DNA of 64,000 nucleotides, from NCBI GenBank assembly GCA_963920765.1, contig OY987243.1, positions 16,306,001-16,370,000 of the forward strand. The letters run 5' to 3'. The position numbers were made by a program, and so were the translations under genes. This DNA comes from Ulota crispa. Its lineage: Eukaryota; Streptophyta; Bryopsida; Orthotrichales; Orthotrichaceae. Each line of letters starts with the position of its first letter. Position 1 is the first letter of the stretch. The notes beneath the pieces are model-generated. The model saw nothing but the letters and a program-made list of their open reading frames with translations, made no database searches and was not told where the DNA came from. This document shows positions 10,698-20,921 of the stretch, in pieces.

Positions 10698-11527
10698 GGG
10701 AAAATATCAAAAACACCCCTCACTTTGTGTAGTAATATCAATTAGACCCTTAGTTATCTTTGAGAATATCATAAATGTCCCTAGTTTTTTGTGCCTCTCT
10801 ATTGCAATTTAAAGTAAGGGAAAATTTCATGGATCCCCCTGAAGTTTGCAATAATTTCATAGATCTCCCTGCTTTTTCAAAAAATTCATAGATACCGTTG
10901 GACCAAAATTTTCAAGTGCTTTTTTTGTGTTGTGCATGCCACTTCCCTTCTCCCTTTGTGCACACCCTACTTCTTTCTTGTTATGTGTGCGCACAAAGGG
11001 AAAAGGGAAGTGGCATGCACAACACAAAAAAACACCTGAAAATTTTGATCCAACAATATCTATGAATTTTTTGAAAAATTAGGGGTATCTATGAAATTAT
11101 TGCAAACTTCAAGGGGATCCATGAAATTTTCCCTTATTTTAAATATCAAAATGACAACAAAAGTTACTATGTAATCACTGCAGTGGCTTTGACCACAATA
11201 GACTTACATGTAAACACCTTATTTAGAGCTTAAATAGCTTACTTCCAAGTTTTGTCTTGCTTTCAACTTACATCTAACTTTTGCACTTTCTATTATCATC
11301 CAAGTATTTACAAAAACTTGCAAAAAGACAGACAAGTGGGTTAGGAATATTTTTAAAATTCAAGTAATATAAGGTTATATTTGGTGTTTCATAATAATTG
11401 AGGGTCCCAAGAACTAGAGGCAAAACTAATACTAGTACACAAAGTCAAGGGTATTTTTTATATTTCAAATAATATAGGGATATATTTGACATTTTGAAAG
11501 AACTGAGGAATATTTTGATATTTTCCC
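10698..11527. mobile_element. TIR element GGGAAAATATC, host of a nested MITE
   Basis: An 830-bp element with inverted ends GGGAAAATATCAAAA and TTTTGATATTTTCCC and a TTA duplication (10695-10697 and 11528-11530). Its middle is interrupted by the separate foldback element at 10818-11133. The TTA target suggests PIF/Harbinger, but no coding region is present. Confidence 0.65.
10818..11133. mobile_element. Foldback MITE GGGAAAATTTCATGG, copy 1 (nested)
   Basis: A 316-bp near-palindrome. The arms begin GGGAAAATTTCATGGATCC and end GGATCCATGAAATTTTCCC, and the complementarity continues inward through the CATGCCACTTCCC / GGGAAGTGGCATG blocks. Flanks are TAA and TTA. It lies inside the element at 10698-11527, so it arrived later. 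Related copies are at 32317-32634 and 47409-48650. Confidence 0.7.
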
Positions 11528-11530
11528 TTA

Positions 11531-12113
11531 TTTTTTAATGTAAGAATAGGTCCCTCAAATTTTTATAATCATTTTTGTAGACTTTTTCAAACCAACAATT
11601 TAAGTTTCTAAAAACCATTGTTTCCAAATTGTTACCCTTGATTGGTGGAAAGGTTGTTCTTAGTAAAAACAATACATGAAACCTTGAGCAAAGTGATTGT
11701 CCCGTAATACTCCAAAAACACAATTGACTTCTTCATATGTTCCAAATTATCTATTTGACTTGTGTGTGGCATCAGCCATGGATTTGCATGAGTTTTAATG
11801 ATTATAAGGCACAGGCATCTTTGCAATATTCACAAAGCGGTATTATGCATAATCACAATGGACTCTGAAAATGAGGTTGAATCGATGACAAACAAAAGGT
11901 AAATCATGTATGAACCAAGTACGTTTTTGAAATGAGCAGCACGACCTCATTCATCCTTGATAGTTTTGCCTATAAAGGTCATAACTATTTTCTAAAGGTT
12001 TTTCAAGTAGGATCTAAAGGTAAATAAATTATTGAATTATTGGACACAATTAGTTGCATCCAACTTTATCCCCAACATGAATTTGCACTTGGTTGTCCAA
12101 TTCAATCAATACG
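11531..12113. other. Spacer, nothing recognised
   Basis: AT-rich non-coding sequence between two MITEs; no paired termini and no supported coding region. Confidence 0.4.
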
Positions 12114-12531
12114 GGTAGTCACGGCATTTTCTTGCGTAAGTGTGGAGAATGAGAACGCAAACGTGCCACGTTGCTTGTAGCTGCTGGAGTTTCCATCGTT
12201 CTTTGCGTGCTAAACTTCTCACCATCCCATTCTTCTCCTCTAGAGGTAAAGAATGGAGTGGAGAATGAGTTAGGAGTGTGAACTTCTTACCATGGTTTGC
12301 TCATTTTTCCCGTTGGTGAATTGCTTTTCACCCTAGCTCTTTTTGCTCCTCCAATTGTTGGTTGTGCTGCCTTTCTCTAAGTAAACCATTCTCCTTTTCT
12401 CCATTCTCCATCACACACAAATAGGGTGTCACAACACCTTCACAAAGAACGAGCTCCTATTAGCTCCTACTTTCACTCAACCGATTCTCAATCTCCATTC
12501 TCTTTTCATTCTCCAAGAAGCCGTGACTACC
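12114..12531. mobile_element. MITE GGTAGTCACGGC, copy 1
   Basis: About 418 bp with inverted ends GGTAGTCACGGCATTTTCTT and CCAAGAAGCCGTGACTACC. The interior (AATGAGAACGCAAACGTG, then GCTAAACTTCTCAC) is shared with a second copy at about 22204-22660. The target duplication is not clear, so the superfamily is left open. Confidence 0.6.
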
Positions 12532-12697
12532 ACTAATGTAACTAGCAATTTAGTAGAGAAGTTATGACATGTAATCCTCAAGCTCATGTTTAAGGTGCTC
12601 CGGCCAATTGAGGCAGTTGAGATAATTTGAGTTGAGATGTGGATTTTGCATACATGATTTGTCTTCTTAATCATGGAAAAGCTATTTTTATAACAAG

Positions 12698-12951
12698 AAC
12701 ACCATATTTGTTAAATTGGGAAAATAAAGGTACCATTTTGTACTCTACCTTAAACCCAAAAAGTTACCTTAAACCAGATTTGAAGGTATCAGATTCAATC
12801 TGAGCCACTAAGATTTTTTTCCTCGCAAATTCCTCCTCTCAGGTTAAGACATTGTACCAAACAAATGCTATGAACTTGATTTTAGGTGATCACCTAAAAC
12901 CTTCAAAAGTCCCAAAATGCACTGTTTTCCCAATTTAACGAATATGGTGTT
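12698..12951 (+). mobile_element. MITE AACACCATATT with 4-bp target duplication, copy 1
   Basis: A 254-bp element with ends AACACCATATTTGTTAAATT and AATTTAACGAATATGGTGTT, flanked on both sides by CAAG (12694-12697 and 12952-12955). Related copies are at 20667-20920 and, in the opposite orientation, 21896-22163. A 4-bp duplication of variable sequence is unusual among plant MITEs. Confidence 0.7.
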
Positions 12952-13203
12952 CAAGGCTCTTCCATCACACATAATTTTAATTGGTCAAATCCTTTTCATT
13001 CAGCAATCAATGGTACAAAGAGGACTCTAAAATATACTTGTCTCTTAAAAAGCGGCATGTTGAAAACTTGTGTTTTAACAATAGCTTTAAGTAGGTTGTA
13101 CAGAGACCTTTGGGCCTAATTTTTGAAGTAGGTTGCAACAAACACAATGTTTATCATGAATTGTAGTGTTACAGAATCTGGACCCTCATGAATAATATAT
13201 TTT

Positions 13204-13608
13204 GGGAATTGCTAAAGCCACATCCAAAATTGCTAATGCCACACTCCCAATGTGTTCTTTGAATTTGAAATGTGAGAATTCATGTTGATTTTTTAAATTT
13301 GAATCCAAAGATTTGTTTCACTTCTATCATTTTAAGGCTATATTAAAAAAAAATGGAGGTATTTGAATTTGAAATTAGAAATATAGGACTTTTGAATTAC
13401 TTATAGCAAAACTACATTAAAAAAATGGCAATGGTACAATAAAAGCTTAAGAAAATTTTGTGTTTGTTTTTTTTTCTTTCAAGGCAATGGTAATGCACTA
13501 ATTGAACAAATGATGGACCACTTGAACAAAAAATAGGAGTAAATTCTCAAATTACATGGTCACAAGGGTGTGGCCTTAGCAATTTTGAATGTGGCTTTAG
13601 CAATTCCC
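13204..13608. mobile_element. hAT-type MITE with 8-bp duplication TATATTTT
   Basis: A 405-bp element with long inverted ends (GGGAATTGCTAAAGCCACAT / ATGTGGCTTTAGCAATTCCC). It is flanked by identical octamers TATATTTT at 13196-13203 and 13609-13616. The 8-bp duplication is the mark of hAT transposition. No transposase is encoded. It lies immediately next to the plastid-derived fragment. Confidence 0.78.
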
Positions 13609-13621
13609 TATATTTTGCAAT

Positions 13622-13735
13622 AAGGCTAATGACGATAATGAGTACATTGAACTATCTATGTGGCTGAGAGCCTTCACAATCCAAACACAACAACGCAATT
13701 CTCAAGGGCGCGCTCTACCATTGAGCTACTAGCCC
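13622..13735 (-). pseudogene. Nuclear plastid DNA: trnI-GAU exon 1 and start of its intron
   Basis: On the minus strand, 13735-13699 reads as the 37-nt first exon of chloroplast tRNA-Ile(GAU), with a perfect A-box (TAGCTCAATGGTAGAGCG). It is followed by the start of the group II intron (CTCTCAGCCACATAGATAG, then TTCAATGTACTCATT). From remembered plastid sequence, most differences are C-to-T or G-to-A changes, as expected for methylated nuclear copies of organelle DNA. The anticodon GAU appears as GAG, and the second exon is absent. It is therefore an inert NUPT fragment, not a tRNA gene. The exact borders are uncertain, especially the left one near the hAT MITE. Confidence 0.75.
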
Positions 13736-13818
13736 ATTGTGTTGGTCTCCCTTGTTGGGAAAACCTACAATTGCAATACAAAGGGCAAAAAGACCTATTC
13801 TCATGTTACGTTGTTTAA

Positions 13819-14858
13819 CCCCTAAAGCCCTAGGGTTTTTATTTTGTCAAAAGACACTCAAAACTGCCATTTCTATGGCAAAGAGTAAAAAAGTTTGGAA
13901 ATTGATATTTTTGCATATATAACCATAGGATATTGTACTAGACTAGTATATGAATGTGGAAAAAAAAATTCAAAAACTTTGACCTCACAAATTGCAAGAT
14001 ATATGAGTTGAAAGTGTAAAAAATAAACTTTTTTGCACCTTGCATGACTAGATTATTTGATTTTGAATTTTTTTACTTAAATTTTTTGCACTACAATGTT
14101 TTAAGGTTTATTTTTTTATGGTGGGAAATTGAGTTGAGAATCTTTGGAAGAAATTCAAAACAAAAAACACTTAGTTTTTGTTCTTAAGAAAAACATTAGG
14201 TAGAAGGAGGTATGAGATTAAACAAAAACTTAAATTGTTAATAACCTTGCAATGGAATTGAAACGCATTAATCCCAATGGTGAGATTGTTCTAGCACTAG
14301 AAGAAACATGTGTTTTTCTTGACGGATTTTTTTGGATATCCACTTGTTTTTATGTTACAACTGAAGTTAAACTAACATCCTAATGTTATGTTTGATGTCA
14401 TTGTTAACATAAAGACAAGTGGGCATCCAAAAATATCCGTCAAGAAAAACACAAGAGTGTTGAAAGCAAATTTCACCCCCTTTCCAACAAGTTTTTTTTG
14501 AAAAAATGTTAAACTTGCATTCAAAAATGAAGTTTATAGGTTATTTTTTTCAAGAAGATGCTTGAATTGCCCAAAAAACAAGATTGTTTATAACCTTCTC
14601 ATAACTATTTCAAATGGAATTAATCAAAACTTTAGATGTAGACAAAACTATAACTTATGAGAAAAAGAAATTGAATTTTTTTTGAAATTTTTGTAAAGAA
14701 ACAATTTATGCCTAATCTCCATAAATTTTTGCTTATATGACATAACTTTTGCTTCCAAGCATAAATTGGAATAAAATGTATATTCCCCAAAAATTGAGGC
14801 CGTAAATACCTACCCAAAATCCCATTTGTCCCGCAAGGGGACAACATGTTTTTAGGGA
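13819..14858 (+). mobile_element. TTAA-flanked element E2, interrupted by a CACTA-like MITE
   Basis: Bounded by TTAA at 13815-13818 and 14859-14862. It starts CCCCTAAAGCCCTAGGG and ends TTTAGGGA, with the subterminal palindrome TTGTCCCGCAAGGGGACAA. It aligns to E1 through the interior, except for a 165-bp insertion at 14295-14459. Same orientation as E1. Confidence 0.75.
14295..14459. mobile_element. CACTA-like MITE nested in E2
   Basis: A 165-bp near-palindrome that begins CACTAGAAGAAACA and ends CAAGAGTG. Its long complementary arms include TTCTTGACGGAT / ATCCGTCAAGAA and TATGTTA / TAACATA. Aligning E1 with E2 shows that this segment is absent from E1, so it is an insertion. The CACTA...AGTG ends suggest the CACTA (EnSpm) superfamily; matching 3-bp flanks are no longer visible. 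Confidence 0.6.
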
Positions 14859-14862
14859 TTAA

Positions 14863-15269
14863 AAAGACATTGAGATAAATTAATAAGCTACTTATATCAG
14901 CTGGTTCCGACCTAATAAAAACACGAGATTGTAATGGACCACTTATTGTGAGATAGAATTAATGGTAATTAATTTGCTATGTTGAGCATGGCCATGAGAA
15001 GAATTTCAAGTGTCTTCCTCCACAATTAATAATTACTAGCAACCTAGCAGTTTGCCCTATTTCACTTCTATTTTTTCACTTTTTACAAATTTTCATCCTC
15101 CCTTCCCCTCCCTTTTCCTCTCCCTCCCCTCTCTTTCAAATTTTTGGTGATGGACATACAACCAATCGTTTATAATATACATAAATAGATGAGTGCCTCG
15201 CTTTTCTTTCAGTTTCGTATGGAGTTCTGTTGAGCATAGATTGTTGAGTAGGCTTACACCCAAGCCTAT
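14863..15269. other. Spacer with pyrimidine-rich tract
   Basis: No gene seen. A strongly pyrimidine-rich stretch (CCTCCC/CCTTTTCC words) lies at about 15096-15138. Confidence 0.4.
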
Positions 15270-15272
15270 TGA

Positions 15273-15638
15273 GGGCGGCTTTGTACTATGGCCGAAGGTC
15301 GAGAGGCTGTCGGTCTGCACCAATCAGACTGCACGATATTGAGGGTTTGGTTGCTCAGGTCTTCACACTAGAGACCAAATTTCAAAAATTGTCATCCATC
15401 ATTTGTCTACATAACAGCACTTTATCATTCAAGGTTGATGGTTTTTCAAAGGAAAGTTTGGGTTTAGCAAAAATGGAGACCCAAACTATGAGCAAGAGGC
15501 CATTAGTTTTAGCATTTATTGCTATCAATTTCAGTATTTATTGTCTATTTTCAAACAGATTTTCTTGGCCTCTCGGCAAAATTTGGCCACTCAATTTGAG
15601 GGCCTCTCGACTTGGCCTGTCATAGTGTGAAGCTGCCC
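15273..15638. mobile_element. Harbinger-like MITE GGGCAGCTTCACACTATGG
   Basis: A 366-bp element. The left end is GGGCGGCTTTGTACTATGGCC, and the right end reads CATAGTGTGAAGCTGCCC. TGA is duplicated on both sides (15270-15272 and 15639-15641). Subterminal blocks (GGTCGAGAGGC / GCCTCTCGACTTGG) also pair. It is a relative of the degraded copy at 10436-10659. Confidence 0.65.
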
Positions 15639-15641
15639 TGA

Positions 15642-17754
15642 TTATCACCTTCTCCATTTCAAATCTGTAGTCACATGGTTTCCCAAGGACGGGGGTTTTA
15701 TTCACTAACAGTGGAGCTTTGTTTGCGCTCATCTACAAAGACCATGAAATAGAGCAAAATTTCAATTTACCGGGTTTATTTTTCATTTTTGATTTCGCAT
15801 GAACTAGCCTCTGGCAAGGAGCCTTTTGTAAAGGGATTTATTAAAGAGAAATAGAAAAAAAGAAAATTGTTCGACCTAAGCTCAACATTGGCATCACGTA
15901 CTACTATTAGAAGAGTCACACGATGTCAAAGAAATTGAAAAAGATTTCTTGTTTTATTTATTTCAATGAAAAAAAAACCAACAAATCAATTTCTTTTAAT
16001 GTTTGTTTCTGTCATCAAGTTACTTAATGTATTGAGATCACGTGACACCAAAAAAAACATTAAAAAATAGTATATCTTATTATTACATTATTGTAATTAT
16101 TATTACTATGGAATTATGTACTAATAGCTTGTCATTATATTTTTACTAGCCTAAGATTACGCAATGACAAAATTTTAATTATTTAATTATAGTGGATTTC
16201 TAATTTATTATATATAATAATTCATCGATATTATATATGATGATTCATCAAAAATAAGTCATTTTGATAAATCATCATTATAATATGATGATTCATCAAA
16301 ATGATTCATTAGTATCCTAATGAATGACCGGGGAAAGCGAACGACAAGCGCCATTTAACAAGCCGCAATTAATGGAGTGGAGGGAAGTCTTGAAGCTTGC
16401 CTATTATTATAAATTAGCCCAAGACCTCCCATGAAAAGCATCAGTGAAAGCCACTTCTATAGTATATAACGTGAAGAGAAAGAAGAGCACCCTTTTTTCA
16501 AGTAAAATTGTGTTCAGGAATAACATAGCATAGTAATAAATAATAATGATAACAATGCTGCTGCTAATAATAATAACTAACAAAATGCAATTGCTCATTT
16601 TATATTAAACCTTTTTTTGTCATCAGGTTACTTAACATGCTGAAATTACGTGATGCCAAAAAAATCCTCATTTTTATTTGCCGAATTTGAATTTGCAAGA
16701 GTTTTTTGGGGAGTAGAACTAGAAGCTTCTTCAATAGCGGCCCTAGTTCTATCATCCCCCATAAAATTGCTCCTTTCTATATCCTCTTCTTCACACGTGC
16801 TTAAAACTAAGGCAGGGCAAACTTTCATGCTAGCCCAAAATTGTAAAATGTAAAATTAACAGACAAGTTTTTCATGCAAATGTTTGTCATTTTCTAGGGC
16901 CAACATGAAAGTTTAACCGCAATCATAAACATGTCTCAATTCTGCAAGTCCACTCTTGTGTAAACAACAAATTAGCCAAAGTAACACTTTAAAGAACAGG
17001 TGGTGAATTGACATGATAATTGTTTTCAAGATATTTTCCAATAAAGAAGTTCTCAAGAAGAAAAACAAAGGAGTTCAAAGATGAAAATCTAATGTGATCT
17101 CTCAATGCTTGATTGGGATATGTGAAGTTGTTGCATGTCTATGGAGTAATAGTATAGGGTTCTCAATGTTTTCATGTTAATCATGGGGAATAAAACATTT
17201 TTTGTTTATTTAATGTCCATTGATTTCCAACTTCAAAAATTCAAAACTAGATCCAAAAGAGCTCAAAACACACAAGTCAAAGTGGGTTATATAAGACTTC
17301 CATTTATCTTTCAAGAAATTTTTTTTCTTGAAATATGTCTGGATTCATATAAGCCTTCTAAAAAGCAATTTAAAATGCAAACAAAACCAACACAAGAAAC
17401 TAGTAAGATGTGGATGGATGCATATTTCTTTTTTGTGTGCATGAGACACATTCACTTGTTCAATGTTTTGAATGTTTGGTCCACAAGGGGTAAAAAACTT
17501 ACAACCCTCATTTTCACACACACATCTTCTATGCATCATGTTACTGCAAACATACAAGCATGAGATTTTATTACTTAGCCATTGTGTTTATGTAGATAAA
17601 ATGATTATCGTCTTAAATGGTAATAACTTCTTCTTCTTTTTTTTTAATTGCAAAATTCATGCCTTCAAAAGCAAGAGGTCTTAGAAATCAATCCACATGT
17701 AAACTAGTCAAACTTTAGGATATCTGCATCATAGCATCCAAATCATATGATAAC
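15642..17754. other. AT-rich spacer without recognised genes
   Basis: About 2.1 kb. At 16190-16320 there are short interleaved AT-rich inverted repeats (TGATGATTCATCA words). A block near 16015-16055 (GTCATCAAGTTACTTAAT) recurs diverged at about 16619-16660. No coding evidence and no paired termini were found. Confidence 0.4.
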
Positions 17755-17757
17755 TTA

Positions 17758-17911
17758 GGGCATCCTTCCATGTGAGATTGGTAGACAAGGAAGCTCAATA
17801 TAGCTCATCGATAATTGGTTAGATGGGAGTTCATGTTTTCTAGTATCCCATCCAACCATCCGACCGATTGGTGAGCTTCACTAGCCACTAGTCTCACATG
17901 AGAGGACGCCC
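17758..17911. mobile_element. PIF/Harbinger-type MITE GGGCATCCTTCC
   Basis: A 154-bp element with TTA on both sides (17755-17757 and 17912-17914). Its inverted ends are GGGCATCCTTCCATGTGAGA and TCTCACATGAGAGGACGCCC. TTA target duplication plus GGGCATC termini is the plant Tourist/Harbinger pattern. Confidence 0.75.
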
Positions 17912-18435
17912 TTATTGGTAAATAATCTTTGAAAAGAGAGCACCAAGATACTCATGCTAGTCATGGCAACACTTCTTTTGTGTTGAGAAAAATCAGCTTC
18001 AAAATTTCCTATTTACCAATTTTTTTGACAGACCAATAAAACACCAAAAGAAGCCACTTTCACATGAGAAATTTACCTTCTTAGTTCAAAAAACGGATTT
18101 CTTGGCAATCTTCGAAGACCTTTTGTTGCAATAATCTTCAGACTATTTTTTGCCCTTTCTCATGTATTTCAAATGAAATACCATATTAAAGGCTAATCAA
18201 TTCAAGACAGTTTTGTTGAATTGGCACAATTTGGTTGAGCTGCAAGGTTATGCACCGTAAGAACCCTTGAGTACGTAATTGTATCTTCTAATCAAAGCAT
18301 CAGCAACACCAGATTAGAGAGACGAACTCAAGCACTCCAGCACGAACAGGCACATGAATTGCAGAATTTCAGAACTGCTACGCTTGAACAGATCTGGCAT
18401 GCTCAAACATTTGTGAGGATATCTGATTCATCGTA

Positions 18436-18732
18436 CACTGAACATTGCATTTAGGTTGGCCCACACTAATTTTTTGACATTTCACACTACATAATATACG
18501 CTGCTGCTACAATAATTTCATCAAAAATTATTACAAATTTAGTTTTCAAATGACATGTTAACAACAATGAAATTGAGAAAAACCAAATTAGTAGCTTTTG
18601 ATTCATAACTCATGTGAATCCAAAATATTTAGAGAGTTGCATGCACCTCCAAATGACCAAGTGATGAGTCAGGAGGTAACTTACTTATAAGGATAAGGCA
18701 ACCTAATTGTCAAGGCAATGCAATATTCCGTG
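18436..18732 (-). mobile_element. TA-flanked MITE CACTGAATATTGCATTT, copy 1
   Basis: About 297 bp with ends CACTGAACATTGCATTTAGG and GCAATGCAATATTCCGTG, and TA on each side. The interior is shared, in the opposite orientation, with the element at 36138-36438, including a block about deferring CACTTGGTCATTTGG-type sequence. Non-coding. Confidence 0.6.
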
Positions 18733-19330
18733 TAAGTTTTAAAAATTGAAAAAAAAATGAATTCCCTTGCATGCCGAAGTTAATCTGACTTGAGAAATCT
18801 AGAGGATCATCGTCTTCTCTCAGGTTGCCTTCAAAGCCTTTCCTAAACTGTTAAGGTGATGGCATAATATTCAGGTAAGCTTGTAAAGAGAGGGAAATTT
18901 GGATCGCTCTCACCTGTGGAAGACGAGTTGGAAGCCCTAAGTTGCGCAGACGAGAAAGAAAGTGGACGCACAACTTTCTCCTTTCCCTTTCAAGCTCTTG
19001 AAAGTACAGTATAATCGAAATATTTGCCTTTCTGTTCAGTCATCGCGATCTCATCATGCAAGAGCGTAGAACTTTGTAGACCGATATCGACAAGCAACTT
19101 AAGCACCAGTTCGCAATAAAGCCGACTGCGAGAGGGAAAAAAAATCGAAAAAATCTAGCAAAATGCCTCCGGAATGTTTCAAATCCTAAGAAAACAAAGA
19201 TACGTCCGAAGAGAGATACAACTTGCTGCGCCGTTCTCGACGAAATTATCAACTCGCGTCCCTTCCCTGGAAAATGCTGACAACAAAGAAATCATTCAAG
19301 ACTAGTATATTACCCATCGTACCGACAAGT
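18733..19330. other. Spacer before the minisatellite
   Basis: Somewhat GC-richer than its surroundings, but no supported coding region. Minus-strand short frames here are not convincing. Confidence 0.35.
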
Positions 19331-19332
19331 TT

Positions 19333-19862
19333 ATGCCCCCCACCCCCTATCCCCATGCTCTCCAATCCTTGTGCCCCCATATTGCCGTGCCCTCTATCCT
19401 CGTGCCTCTATCCCCGTGCTCCCATATCCTTATGCCCCCATATCGCCATGCCCTCTATCCCCGTGCCTCTATTCCTATGCCCCCATATCCTTGCGCCCCT
19501 TTATCCCAGTGTCCTATCCCCGTGCCCCCTTATCCCCGTGTCCCCTTACCTCGTGCCCCCTTATTCCCATGCCCCCTAATTCCCGTGCCCCCTTATCCTT
19601 GTGCCCCCTTATCCCTGTGCCCCCTTATCCCTATGCCCCCTTATCCCTGTGCCCCCTTATCCTTGTGCCCCCTTATCCTTGTGCCCCCTTATTCTCCTAC
19701 CCCCTTATTCTCCTGCCCCCTTATTCTCCTGCCCCCTTATTCTCCTGCCCCCTTATTCTCCTGCCCCCTTATTCTCCTGCCCCCTTATCCTCGTGCCCCC
19801 TTATCCTCGTGCCCCCTTATTCCCATGCCCTCTAATTTCCATGCCCCCTTATCTCTGTGCCC
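19333..19862 (+). repeat. 16-bp minisatellite, long block
   Basis: About 33 tandem copies of a 16-bp C-rich unit (consensus GTGCCCCCTTATCCCT), degenerate at the left and more homogeneous (CTGCCCCCTTATTCTC) in the middle. The unit is not a multiple of three, so all frames cycle through the same Pro/Leu/Cys-rich peptide and stay open. The long open frames here are an artefact of the repeat. The minus strand carries runs of five G every 16 bp. Confidence 0.9.
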
Positions 19863-20280
19863 TCTTTTGGCCAAGAGAAAGTTGTGGTACAACTGAAAAT
19901 GACAGTGCAACCGCCAGTGACTTCTTGTTAATGTCTAGTGAAGCAAATAAAAGAGTCATAGGTGATTACTACCTGTCGTACAAACGGGATTATGACCCCC
20001 ACCCCCCTATCCTTGTGCCCCCATATCGCCATGCCCTCTATCCCCGTGCCCCTTTATCTCCTTGCCCCCTATCCTCGTGTCCCCTATCCTCGTACCCCCT
20101 ATCCTTATGCTTCCTATCCCCGTGGCCTTTATCGCCGTACCCCTTATTCCCGTGCCCCCTTATCCCTGTGCCCTCTTTTGGCCGAGAGAAAGTTGTGGTG
20201 CAACTGTCAGTGACAGTGCAACTGCTAGTGACTTGTTGTTAATGTGTAGTGAAGCAAATAAAAGAGAGTCATAGGTGATT
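19863..20280 (+). repeat. Compound satellite: second unit and duplicated 105-bp tail
   Basis: The minisatellite is followed by a tail of about 105 bp, from CTTTTGGCCAAGAGAAAGTT to GAGTCATAGGTGATT. A second, shorter minisatellite block follows (about 19997-20174), and then a second copy of the same tail (about 20175-20280). The sequence before each block is also alike (CGTAC...TATG-CCCCCACCCCC). The whole region is therefore a duplicated higher-order unit. Confidence 0.8.
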
Positions 20281-20666
20281 TTACTTTATCCACATATACC
20301 TTTTTGATCCTAGTCATGCCCAAGTCTAATTTATGCCCAACCCTAATTGATTGAACGCTATCATATGATAGGCCCTAACTGACTAACCGCTGTTCTTTTA
20401 TTAATATAGATAAAGAAAAAAAGTTTCTCAATCCCGCACTACATGTAAGTACTAGGCGTAGGGGTAAGGTAGACTTACCTTATTCCGACCCTTTAAGAAT
20501 TCTGATCCTATGTACCCAACATGTTCATTTCATTTTTGAAATGAATATGTCGCCTATAGAGAGGTTGGAATTAACCCTTAAAGGATCATAGGGCATAATA
20601 TATATGCTGTCGTATAATTGGTATTTGCTACCAATAAGAAAATTTAATTTGGGATCTCAAGTATTC

Positions 20667-20920
20667 AACACAATATTCATTAATTTGGGAAACGGCAATT
20701 CCCAATTTGTATGTTTCCTTAATCTGAAACTCTCATCTTAATCTTGTTTGGCACACCTGTGAAAAAACAACTGATACTTTTCAGATACTTTACAGATGGC
20801 AGATGTCTAAATCTGAATTAGTCATGAAGAAGTGGAGATAAAATGGGCGTGACATGAAATGAAAATGTGGCCAAAAGTCCCAAAATGTGCTAGAATTCCC
20901 AAATTAATGAATATCATGTT
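20667..20920 (+). mobile_element. MITE AACACCATATT, copy 2
   Basis: A 254-bp element, with left end AACACAATATTCATTAATTT and right end AAATTAATGAATATCATGTT. The flanks ATTC (20663-20666) and ACTC (20921-20924) differ by one base. It abuts the mariner-like element that starts at 20922, so one inserted beside the other. Confidence 0.6.
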
Positions 20921-20921
20921 A

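Noticed and set aside
13699-13735. Functional tRNA-Ile gene
   Set aside because: Only exon 1 of a plastid split tRNA is present, the anticodon is altered, and it lies in nuclear-type repeat DNA.
19333-20242. Long Pro/Leu/Cys-rich open frames
   Set aside because: They are produced by a 16-bp tandem repeat that stays open in every frame. There is no conserved start or family match.
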